NCBI GenBank assembly: GCA_017654935.2
Contig: CM065690.1
Location: forward strand, 27,319,030-27,383,029
From: Phymorhynchus buccinoides
Lineage: Eukaryota; Mollusca; Gastropoda; Neogastropoda; Raphitomidae
Reading direction: 5' to 3'
Length of the DNA stretch: 64,000 nucleotides
Of this stretch, positions 1 to 57,399 are shown in pieces. A model generated the notes under the pieces. It was given only the letters and a program-made list of their open reading frames with translations. It did not search any database and was not told the origin of the DNA. A program made the position numbers and the translations under genes. Position 1 is the stretch's first letter. The number at the start of each line of letters is the position of its first letter.

Positions 1-1693
1 TTTTTTTTATATATAGCCTTGGGGTTCGGACCCGTGATTTGAGCGCGCGCGATCATGCGCGCACAGCATGACAACTGTGTTATAGACCATTCATCAAGAA
101 ATGTTGTGAAAAAAACTTCATTAAAATACATGCAAAACTTCGCGAGATATTAGCGATTATGTGTTTCGGGGGTTGAACCCCGTAACTGGCGCGACCTTGA
201 CCTTAATGTAAAACTAAATACATCAGTGGATAGCTTGCATCTTGGCAAACTAGTATACCAAATTTGATGATGATAGACTGAATAGTTTTTTTTAGAAAAA
301 CGGACGAATAGCCGGACGGACGGAGGCACGCCGGACACCGGACGGACGGACGGACCAGACAAAAACAATAGCTCCCAGAACCTTTGGCTCGGGGACTAAC
401 AACAACAAAACCACACGCACCCACACGCACGCACGCACACACACACACACACACACAACACACCTGCTCAGTGAAAACCAGACTTCCAAGTGCAACACCG
501 ACCAAAACGCACACAGCTACTGCCATGGTTGATTCCAAACAAATTAAATTCCTGACAGTAGATCTTTGGCAAGAACAACGATGAACGATGGTGCTAGCTA
601 AAGGCCTATATAGCTCTCCTCGGACTGTTCACCTATCAACAGATGTAATGGCCACTGTAGTGTACAGTGCCACGTAATAATTATCATCATAGCTTTCAAA
701 GTGCCGTGTGCAAACATCAAAGACCAAGAGAAACACTGAACGGTTGGCAGAAGCGCAACATTTACACAAAGCAAGCTCATTTCGTTACAAATACAATACA
801 CTGAAAGGCATGACTGGGGCACTTGCTAAGTCTTCTTGTAAACATTTCAAAGTATTTGAAAGATTCTGGGGGAGAAAAAAAAGTGCGTAAAAAAAGAGTG
901 GAGCTGATAAATGAAATTAGTATTAGGCTTATGGGGAGCGGCCATTTTAGGCATAGGCCTACTCAGATAGCTTCTAACGTTGGTTGACATTAGCTTGAAG
1001 TTGGGGCCAACAGTAACACGAGAGCTGTGCAATAAATAATGTTCTACTGTAAGGGCGTGTATACATTACATCCGCAAGTTCCGTACGGAAACCTCATACA
1101 CTTACATAGGAAATAAGCGGACAGCATTGCGCGTGTAATGTACACAGTCCATATTTTTTTACTTCGATTTTTTACTGTCTTTGCTAATAAAAAAAACAAC
1201 TACACACCATGGAACAGCTTAGTACTTCGCGAAAGACTATGACTTTCAATATTGGCCTCTGCAACTAGGGTTATTAACGCATTTGACAGTGAGAGTGAAG
1301 CCCTTGTTGGTCAGTGCTGACAAGTGCATTCACTCTTGCGAAAGGCAGCCATTTAGTGGCCTCAAATAGGGTTATTGGCGAGAGATATTCCCTTGTTTGG
1401 TCAGTGCTCAACCATCTTCCCCCACCCACCAAGGGCATTCACTCTTGCAAAAGGTGTTCTTTGCAGTAGCCAATAAGAAGCACTTGCAATCCTTTTAACC
1501 AGGAGAGTGGGAATAATCAGGACCCTGGGCAAGGCACGACGACGAAAATGGTGTTTTACGTCCCGGCTCTTGGTCTGAATCAGACACATATGGGACATTT
1601 GTAAATACAAATATGGTGGGAACAATATACTGGAGGCAATGCCCGGAGGCAGTACGAAACCAGTAAAGTCCCGATTTTTTAAATTAATACAGA
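1..1693. other. Intergenic, no gene recognised
   Basis: Contains an ACGG-rich degenerate stretch (300-356) and a short (CA)n tract (about 436-455). Open frames here are short and compositional. I see no coding or RNA gene. Confidence 0.6.
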
Positions 1694-1911
1694 TAGGGGA
1701 AGACGGGGTAAAAAGCGCATGGGCGGGTAAGAAGCCCACCCCAATTATCTCATGAAATGAAGCAAATTTCAGTCTCATTTTGCCCATGAGACGAGCGTTA
1801 ATGTCTAGCATTCGTCTCATGGGCAAATTTGACTGAAATTTTCTTTATTTCATGAAATAATTGGGGAGGGCTTCTTACCCGCCCATGCGCTTTTTACCCC
1901 GTCTTCCCCTA
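1694..1911. mobile_element. Palindromic MITE, copy 1
   Basis: The ends are taggggaagacggggtaaaa and its reverse complement. The two halves are nearly complementary over almost the whole 218 bp (aagcgcatgggcgggtaaga and its mirror), so it folds into one long hairpin. TA bases at the ends suggest a TA target. Confidence 0.8.
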
Positions 1912-2382
1912 GGTGTAGCGGTAACCACGCCTCGGTTAAACCTCATCGGCTATGGCACCGCTACAAGTAATTATATTATATTCTCCTAAAGTTATATTCT
2001 CCTAAACACATTCAAGCACGGCCCTCCAGGACAGCGCCTGCCTCCTCTGCTATGTGGATATCATAGTCAGAAAATACATACGTACATAATCTTACATACA
2101 TACATATAAACCCGGTAGACTTGAAGAGTGGATGGCAATATCCGGATGAAGACGGAAAACATAGGTCGTAAAATGCAAGCATAAGGCCGGGTAAGTTCCG
2201 TACGGAAAACCCTAAATAAGTGGAAGAAAGAAGGATTAAAGTTTATGCATATAGGGAAAATTCGGACACGTGCGCAAATCTTGTCATTTATTCATGGATT
2301 GCGCACGGGTTTCTGCATGGAATAGCCGCTTATGTGTGCACACGGCCTAAGCCTACATGTCGATTGATTGTGAATAAACTTG

Positions 2383-2600
2383 TAGAGGAAGACGGGGTAA
2401 AAAGCGCATGGGCGGGTAAGAAGCCCACCCCAATTATTTCATGAAATAAAGAAAATTTCAGTCAAATTTGCCCATGAGACGAATGATAGACATTAACGCT
2501 CGTCTCATGCGCAAAATGAGACTGAAATTTGCTTCATTTCATGAGATAATTGGGGTGGGCTTCTTACCCGCCCATGCGCTTTTTACCCCGTCTTCCCCTA
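2383..2600. mobile_element. Palindromic MITE, copy 2
   Basis: Same family as 1694-1911 and the same 218-bp length, in the opposite arrangement of halves, with only a few substitutions. Because the element is a palindrome, orientation is nearly arbitrary. Confidence 0.8.
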
Positions 2601-2609
2601 CATTAACAT

Positions 2610-2987
2610 TTTAACTCTTCCAGCGCCATGTATTCTCTGTTCTTTGTACCCCCTCTCTGACAAGTAATGTTCCAAGAGAACTAGAAGCGATCACCTATTT
2701 TACTTAATGCCTCGAATTTAACGGACATGCACTGACAAAAGCTCTAAAACTAGACAACCACGTAGACGATGCTTACCGACGCTCACCTACGACGCTGGCA
2801 ATGAGGTAGCCTATTGGCAATGGCATGGCGCACACATGTGCCCCAAAGCAATAGCAGAGGTAAGCTGTTGGTAAGATCATAGATGTGCGCCACCCACCAT
2901 GGATGCGCGATTCACATTTGCAGCTAAAAAAAAAAGAAAAAGAAGATTAAAACCATGGAATAAATAAATTGAAAATTAAATACCCAG
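2610..2987. other. Decayed TTAA-type element fragment and unremarkable DNA
   Basis: Begins TTAACTCTTCCAGCGCCATG, matching the left end of the element at 17956-18199, then diverges. A CAGGGCTCCC element is inserted at its far side (2988-3205). No gene seen. Confidence 0.5.
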
Positions 2988-3205
2988 CAGGGCTCTCAAT
3001 GGTCCCGCAAAACAAAGGGTCCCAGGGACTCCTTCACTTACAGCAAAGAGGGTCATAGAGGCGGGATAGAGGGTCCCAGTGGCATTGCGAATGCCAAAAA
3101 TAATTTTTCTAGTGCATCCCTGGGACACCCAGCACATTCGTTTAGGGGGTCCTTTAGAATTTTAGTACTTCATAGACCCCCAAATGGGGGTCCCTGTGAG
3201 CCCTG
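2988..3205. mobile_element. CAGGGCTCCC MITE, copy 1 (5-bp TSD)
   Basis: 218 bp with ends cagggctctcaa and gtgagccctg. It is flanked by a direct repeat CCCAG (2983-2987 and 3206-3210). Related copies at 16186-16403 and 18256-18468. Confidence 0.85.
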
Positions 3206-3419
3206 CCCAGGTGCATTTGCTCTTTCTGTATGGCCTACATGTATTTCGCTGCTTGTCTGTTTCTTCTTTTTTTGTTTTCTTTTTCTCTCTTCTATGTACC
3301 CCTAAGGGTCTTTTTATTTATTTAAATAGATCAACCTCATTACATTGGCATGCACATGCACTAACGAAGTTATCTCTTTGAAATGCCGCCATCTGTTCAG
3401 CTGGCATGTGTTCAGTGTC

Positions 3420-3607
3420 ACTGTATTTTTAGACTTCCACGTGCGCGCGCGTGTATGTATGTGCGTGTGCGCGCGCACGCTTTTGTGCATCTGCCAGCGG
3501 GGGTGTGACTGCATGTGTGTGTGCTTGCATAGCCTAGTAGTTAATGTGTAGTCTATGCGTGCATTATATGTGCATGTGGTTGAGTTAATGTGTGTGTGTG
3601 TGAGTGC

Positions 3608-3662
<55 letters not shown>

Positions 3663-3700
3663 GCGTGCGCGCGTGCGTGTGCGTGTGTTCAAACATTATC
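3420..3700. repeat. (GT)n and CG-interspersed microsatellites
   Basis: A GT/GC alternating tract near 3440-3480 and a longer (GT)n run at about 3591-3690. The rest of 3206-4130 shows no gene. Confidence 0.85.
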
Positions 3701-4019
3701 TATTAATACCATTTTTTTTACATTATGCTCTCTTCAAACTGTATAACTATTGTTAAACCCCGTGACATCTGTTGCATGCAACCAGTGTACTACGTACAAT
3801 ACTCTACAGAATTCCCTTTCTCTTCGTTTCATATGCCCGTCATCAGTCGTATATTATACTTGCACAATAACTAGCCTACATATTATATAGGACTAGCTGT
3901 GCAACCCTTGGCACATGAGACATAGCTTTAATGACTCAGCGCTCCGAAAAGTAAGGACGGCATGACCTTCGGAGGGTGCCAAGGATGCTTGATACCAAAT
4001 TTGGAGACAGACACTGACT

Positions 4020-4440
<421 letters not shown>

Positions 4441-4865
4441 ACAGACAGATAGACTGACATATAACGGAGGACCCACACACCCTGCCAACTGGCCAATAGA
4501 CTAATAGAATGCTTTTGGAAGCAACAACACGCCTGTTTGTCTACGATACCATCACTCACCAGGACATCGAAGGATCGAGTGACCAGAGCACGCTCCAGGA
4601 GGATCTCGACAGGCTTGCCACCAGGGAAGTCAGATAGAAAATGTTTTCCCACCCTAAGAAATAATTTGTTCTCCACATGAACAAACGCAACAAACAAAAA
4701 CCACCATGGTGAAGGCCTACACCCTGGTTGCCAGCAACCAACAGTGATCAAAGCGGAAAGCAGGGTCTGATGTTTTAACAAAATCGGAAAATAGCTTCAG
4801 AGTTTCACTCAAAGCGGAAATTATGAAGAAAGTATTCATTCTTTTATTTTAGTTATATATATATT
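4441..4865 (-). other. Unassigned, possibly a protein-coding remnant
   Basis: On the - strand from 4781 to about 4500 a frame reads a non-repetitive protein-like stretch (VENKLFLRVGKHFLSDFPGG, then KPVEILLERALVTRSFDVLV). I do not recognise the family. It runs straight into the GA microsatellite, so at best it is a fragment. Confidence 0.2.
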
Positions 4866-6070
4866 AGCAAACTTACACAGAGCGTAACGGTCGTTACAAG
4901 AGCGAATACGCTCTATTGAAACGTTTCGAAGCCTTACAGAGACATTTTCTATTTTAGTACTAAACTGTCCTTACACAGAGCATAACGGTCGTTACAAAAG
5001 CGAAAACTCTGCATTGAAACGTTTCGAAGCCGTACAGAGACATTATATCTTAGCAACAGTCCTTACACAGATCGTAACGGTCGCTACAAAAGCGAATACT
5101 CTGCATTGAAACGTTTCGAAGCCTTACAGAGACATATTCTATCCAAGTAACAATCCTTACACAGAGCATAACGGTCGTTACATAGAACGTAACGGTCGTT
5201 ACAAGAGCGAATACTCTGTATTGAAACGTTTCGAAGCCTTATAGAGACATACCCTACCTCAATAACAGTCCTTACATAGAGCGTAACGGTCGTTATATAG
5301 AGCGTAACAGTCGTTGCAAGAGCGAATACTCTGTTTTGAAACGCTTCGTATCCTTACAGAGATATACTCATCATAGCAACAGTCTTTACACAGAGCGTAA
5401 CGGTCGTTACATAGTGCGCAACGGCTGTTAAAAGAGTGAATAATCTGTATCGAAACGTTTCGACGCATCACAGATATCTTATATCTAAGTAACAGTCCTT
5501 ACAAAGAGTAATGGTCGTTACTTAGAGAGTAACAGTCGTTACAAGAGCGAATACTCTATTGAAACGTTTTGAAGCCTTATAGACATATTCTACCCTAGTA
5601 ACTATCCTTACATAGAGCGTAACGGTCGTTACAAGAGCGAATACTCTATTGAAACGTTTTGAAGCCTTATAGACATATTCTACCCTAGTAACTATCCTTG
5701 CATAGAGAGTAACAGTCGTTACAAGAGCGAATACTCTATTGAAACGTTTTGAAGCCTTATAGACATATTCTACCCTAGTAACTATCCTTGCATAGAGAGT
5801 AACAGTCGTTACAAGAGCGAATACTCTATTGAAACGTTTTGAAGCCTTATAGACATATTCTACCCTAGTAACTATCCTTGCATAGAGAGTAACAGTCGTT
5901 ACAAGAGCGAATACACTGTTTTGAAACGTTTCGAAGCCTTATAGACATATTCTACCCTAGTAACTATCCTTACATAGAGCGTAGCGGTCGTTACAAGAGC
6001 GAATACACTGTTTTGAAACGTTTCGAATACTTACACAGACATACTCTATCATAGTAAGTCTTTACACAGA
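4866..6070. repeat. Roughly 90-bp satellite array, block 1
   Basis: Tandem units contain cagagcgtaacggtcgttac, agagcgaatactct and gaaacgtttcgaagcctta. At 5641-5920 the period is exactly 90 bp with almost identical units; elsewhere units are more diverged or contain a doubled gtaacggtcgttac segment. Each unit has two inverted-repeat cores: GTAACG-gt-CGTTAC and the perfect palindrome GAAACGTTTC. Confidence 0.9.
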
Positions 6071-6430
6071 CCGTTTATTTTATTTTTATTTTATTTTTCT
6101 ATTGTAGTCCCGTCAACAGCTATGGTCATCTCAGGACTGTCACCGCGTAAAGTTCGACCACTTATTACAAAACACTCATCAGTGTATCTTACCAACGTTC
6201 AACAACCTGAAAACAACCAAAAATATAGTACAATTCATAACATAATACATCAAGTTCCCATCATTGTACCCTATAGCACATAATTCCACACAGTGCTGGA
6301 AACGTCGAACGATTCCGCTCTATTTATCGGATCCAGGTGGGGAAAAAACAGTAGAAATTAAAGGATAACAAACACACTAACTCATAAAAAATATAGTAGG
6401 CCTACAATTCATAACATGACACTTCCATCA
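6071..6430. other. Non-satellite insertion within the array
   Basis: About 360 bp unlike the satellite, starting with a tttatttta-rich stretch. It holds an internal diverged repeat (aaatatagt...attcataaca near 6220 and again near 6390). Origin unknown. Confidence 0.5.
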
Positions 6431-7718
6431 TTCTACCTTAATAACGGTCGTTATATAGAGCGTAACAGTCATTACAAGAGCGAATACTCTGTTTTGAAAC
6501 GTTTCGTATCCTTACAGAGACATTCTCATCATGGCAACAGTCTTTACACATAGCGTAACGGTCGTTACATAGTGCGCAACGGCTGTTAAAAGAGTGAATA
6601 ATCTGCATTGAAACGTTTCGACGCATCACAGATATCTTATATCTAAGTAACAGTCCTTACACAGAGTAATGGTCGTTACTTAGAGTGTAACGGTCGTTAC
6701 AAGAGCGAATACTCTGACGGTATTGAAACGTTTCGAAGCCTTATAGAGACAGTCCTTACATAGAGCGTAAATGTCGTTACATAGAGCGTAACAGTCGTTA
6801 CAAGAGCGAATACTCTGTTTTAAAACGTTTCGTATCCATACAGAGACATACTCATCATACTGTAAGTCTTTACACAAAGCGTAACGGTCGTTACACAGTG
6901 CGCAACGGCTGTTAGAGTAAATACTCTGTATTGAAACAATCTGAAGCACCACAGAGACATACATATTCTATCGTAGTAACAGTCCTTACATAGAGCGCAA
7001 CGGTCGTTGCAAACGCAAATAGTCTACTTTCAAACGTTTCGAAGCCTATGCACAGTCTATATTATTAACAGTTTCACAGAGAGTAGCGTTCGTTAAAAGA
7101 GCGAATACTCGAATACTCTGCATCGAAACGATTCAAAGGCATTACAGTTATCTTATATCTAAGCAACAGTCCTTACACAGCGTAACGGTCGCTACATACA
7201 GTAGCGTAACGGTCGTTACAAGAGCGAATACGCTGTTTTGAAACTGTCGCATCTCTACAGAGACATGCAAGGGCGAATGCTCTGTATTGAAACGCGTCGA
7301 AGCCTTATAGAGAGATATTCTACCTTAATAACAGTCCTTACATAGACTATCAACGTTAACGTTCGTTAAAAGAGCGAATACTCGAATACTCTGTATTGAA
7401 ACGATTAAAGTATTAGAGTTAAATTATATCTTAGTACGATTCAAAGGCATTACAGATATCTTATATCTAAGCAACAGTCCTTACACAGCGTAACGGTCGC
7501 TACATACAGTAGCGTAACGGTCGTTACAAGATCGAATACGCTGTTTTGAAACGTGTCGCATCTCTACAGAGACATGCAAGGGCGAATGCTCTGTATTGAA
7601 ACGCTTCGAAGCCTTATAGAGACATATTCTACCTTAATAACAGTCCTTACATAGACTATCAACGTTAACGTTCGTTAAAAGAGCGAATACTCGAATACTG
7701 TGTATTGAAACGATTAAA
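6431..7718. repeat. Satellite array, block 2, with a higher-order unit
   Basis: The same roughly 90-bp satellite continues. From about 7090 to 7710 a composite unit of roughly 307 bp is repeated (aaaggcattacag at about 7135 and 7442; cgtaacggtcgctacatac in both), so several monomers have been amplified together. Confidence 0.85.
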
Positions 7719-8355
7719 GCTTTTATTTCGCAGCTTTTATTTCTTCACGTTTAGATTTCTGCAATTTCATTCTCTTTGGCCTTCCTACAGACGAAATTAC
7801 TCGCCTTCAGCGAGTTCAAAACAGTGCAGCCCGCCTCGTATTGCGTAAGCGCAAGCGTGATCACGTCACGCCACTTCTGATGGAGCTCCATTGGCTCCCT
7901 GTGCAGTTCCGCCTTCAGTATAAGCTGGCTGTTCTATCCTTCCGTCACTTTGAACAGACCCTTCCGCCTTACCTCCCCAGAGCTCTTCACACCTACACTC
8001 CTTCCCGCTCACTCAGGTCCTCAAACACAAAACTTCTGAAAGTTCCAAAAACAAATCTAAAATCATTTGGTGACCGCAGTTTCAGTTTCAGTGCCCCTGC
8101 TGTTTGGAATTCCCTCCCAGTCGATCTCCGCCATGAACCAACTATCTCTACTTTCAAAGCTAAACTCAAGACACACTACTTTCAAAGCTCATTCGGTTTG
8201 TAAATGTTTCCTTCTTGATCTTGTACCTGGGTGAATGAATGGGTGATAATGTTTTTGTGCGATTGCGGGTGTATCAGTGAATGGAAGCGCCTTGAGTGTA
8301 AAATAATTATAGAAAGGCGCCATATAAATACTATCAATTATTATTATTATTTATT
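7719..8355 (+). mobile_element. 5'-truncated CR1/L2-like LINE inserted in the satellite
   Basis: The frame reads SRLDFCNFILFGLPTDEITR, LQRVQNSAARLVLRKR, then a HWLPVQFRLQYKL segment and a WNSLPVDLR motif to stop 8201-8203. This is the C-terminal end of a CR1/L2/Rex-like non-LTR reverse transcriptase. The 3' UTR has GCGCC...GGCGCCATATAAAT and ends in an ATT repeat. Satellite sequence resumes at about 8356, so it is a classic 5'-truncated insertion. The coding part (about 7730-8203) has no internal stop. Confidence 0.85.
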
Positions 8356-8516
8356 TAGTTAAATTATATCTTAGTAACGGTCCTTACACACAGCGTAACG
8401 GTCGCTACATACAGCGTAACGGTCGTTATAAGAGCGAATAATCTGTATTGAAACGTTTCGAAGCCTTATAGAGACATATCCTACCTTAATAACAGTCCTT
8501 ACATTGAGGCAACGGT
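8356..8516. repeat. Satellite array, block 3
   Basis: Resumption of the roughly 90-bp satellite after the LINE, ending at the CA microsatellite. Confidence 0.85.
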
Positions 8517-8800
<284 letters not shown>

Positions 8801-8965
8801 GACACGCGGACCCGATCACAATAGTTCCCACTTGGGAACTAAAAAGAAAGAAAGAAGTTGGCTGCCCACGGAGATTAGTGTATAGGCCTAGGAGTGGTTA
8901 AATTGAACACAGTTACTGTGTGTATAGATTTAACGTTGATGATCAAAATGTATGTGAAAGCAATC

Positions 8966-9149
8966 ACGATTGGTCAATCTGTATTAAGAAGACCAATCAG
9001 CAGTGAGTTTATACTTTCGGCACAGGTTTGCTAATAATGACCGCCATTTTGATTTGCACGCAAACTGAATGGGGAAACGATTTGTTTACTAAAAGATTTT
9101 CCAGTATAGTTGCCGATTCTTGTTGTACTGTATACTTTGAACTGTCAAC
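8966..9149 (+). promoter_or_regulatory. Probable SCAF4/8 promoter and 5' UTR
   Basis: Two CCAAT boxes in opposite orientation lie close together (ATTGG at 8969-8973, CCAAT at 8993-8997). About 45 bp further on is GACCGCCATTTTG (9039-9051), which matches the reverse strand of a YY1 site (AAnATGGCGG). I see no well-placed TATA box. YY1 sites just downstream of the start site plus CCAAT boxes are typical of TATA-less housekeeping promoters, so transcription probably starts near 9020-9045. That leaves a 5' UTR of roughly 100 nt before ATG 9150. The start site itself is inferred. Confidence 0.45.
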
Positions 9150-55770
<46,621 letters not shown>

Positions 55771-56489
55771 ACGGGTGCTGCTGAAAGGCTTGCTCGGGTA
55801 AGGAGTGAACAGAAGTGAGGAAGAGAGTGAGTGCGTGAGAAGTGAAAGATTTAATGCTTAGTGTGTTTGCAGCAGGAACTTGAAGAGAAGTTTCCAAGAA
55901 AGAATGGAAAAGACGGAAACGCATTATCTATAGTCAGGCTGGCTGGTAATTAATTGCTGTGTGTGAAATCTATAAGGTTTTCAGGAATCCTAGCATTCAA
56001 GGACAGCGTCACTCCTTGGGTGTGTGTTCTCCTAGGAAGTAGTCAGTTTGGAGGGCCATTCAAAGAGTTTGGATTCATCAAGATTCCTCTTGTCTTGGCC
56101 AACACAGACACTTAAATTATTGCATGTATAATTATGATGAATGCTGATCAAGTTCATTTGGTATATTGTTAGCTTGAACAATCCAAGACAATGAATTGAG
56201 ATCAAGTGGCTGTCATGTACCTAACAATGTCTGTTTTGTGCTCTCAATTCTATGATAATAGGAATGACTGGATATCAGCTGTCGTCATAGCCGCCATCTT
56301 GGGATACATCTAACTAGTGAACTAGTTGGATGCCTCGCCGTCTTTATCCCAAGGTAGCGGCTGGGCCCCTCTTGAAAAAGGAAAATGGCGACAGCTGATA
56401 TTCACCCATACCTAAAATTGTAATGAGGATTTATGGCTTTTTATCTGTGAGTCTGTTGTTTGTTGGTTGTTGTTGTGTTTTCAAACAAA
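55771..56489 (+). other. SCAF4/8 3' UTR, proximal part
   Basis: Non-coding sequence from the stop codon to the first AATAAA. Contains a hairpin element at 56272-56398. Confidence 0.55.
56272..56398. mobile_element. TATCAGCTGTCG inverted-repeat element in the 3' UTR
   Basis: Outer arms tatcagctgtcg (56275) and cgacagctgata (near 56390), inner arms gccgccatcttgggata and tatcccaaggtagcggc. It would form a long interrupted stem in the 3' UTR RNA. Confidence 0.75.
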
Positions 56490-56495
56490 AATAAA
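56490..56495 (+). terminator. Candidate poly(A) signal for SCAF4/8
   Basis: First AATAAA after the stop codon, about 720 bp downstream. Other AATAAA motifs occur much further on (for example near 57044 and 63600), so longer 3' UTRs are possible. Transcript data would decide. Confidence 0.4.
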
Positions 56496-57168
56496 CTTAA
56501 TTACTGAATTAGAAAGGCAGACTGGTTCCTGCCATCCCAGTGATGATGCCCATGTCTTAGTTTACCCAACGATCCACTGTTAATGGCTTAATAGCCAACG
56601 CACGTTTTTTGTGTGTGAAAATATTCAGACTTGGTAGGAGAGTTTCATGTTATGTTATTGGATGAAACGAAATGGGTTTATGTCTGTCTGTCTCTCTCTT
56701 GTTAATAGTCACAACAAAATGCAGGTGTACTTGGAATGTGTTATGCATTTTCCACCTTGCTTTTGCTTATGTTTTTCAATGCTTTTTCATGTTATTGTTT
56801 CATCCTGGTATGATTCTCTTGACAAATATTTAATTGTATCTATAGACGATTTTTGGAGAAAAAAACTAGGGGAGAGGACTTCGTGAAAATAAGAGTTGTT
56901 TACCTCAACTTACTCGGTCAAATACCATTGCAACAATGGCGTCGAAGAGTGAAGCGAAGCGAGTGAACGATTTGCAAACATTTTAAATAGAAAGAGGGGT
57001 TACAAACTGATCTGACTTGCAAAACGCAGATAACTCGCAAAGAAATAAAGATTGAGATTGACCCAGATGGCTTGATAGAGAACAGATGTGAGAAACACAA
57101 ACCGGTTGTGTCTAGACCTAGATCTACTCAAATGCAGCATGTTCAGAGGGTGATTGTTACAGTAAAAC

Positions 57169-57362
57169 GGGGGGGGGCAATTGCTATGATAATCTTGACA
57201 TCTGTAGGGTCCCCCGTACCAAAAATGCTGCACACAATAAGGGGTATCATAAATCACATGTGAACGGACAGAAAGTTACCACTTTCAGATTGCTATCATA
57301 CATTTTTGGAAAGGGCTGACTCAACAGATGTCAAAAATATACATGATAGCAATTGCCCCCCC
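57169..57362. mobile_element. GGGGGGCAATTGCTAT inverted-repeat element
   Basis: Ends gggggggcaattgctatgat and atgatagcaattgcccccc are complementary; about 190 bp. Inner mirrored cttgacatctgt and acagatgtca near the ends. Confidence 0.75.
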
Positions 57363-57399
57363 AGATGCTAATGATCCCTTTTTGGGGGATCTACCTGAT

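Noticed and set aside
1401..1826. 141-codon minus-strand frame
   Set aside because: It overlaps the palindromic MITE and has no recognisable domain or conserved feel.
4866..7718. CRISPR array (regular repeats of about 90 bp)
   Set aside because: Repeats and 'spacers' are both conserved between units and the setting is a eukaryotic genome; it is a satellite.
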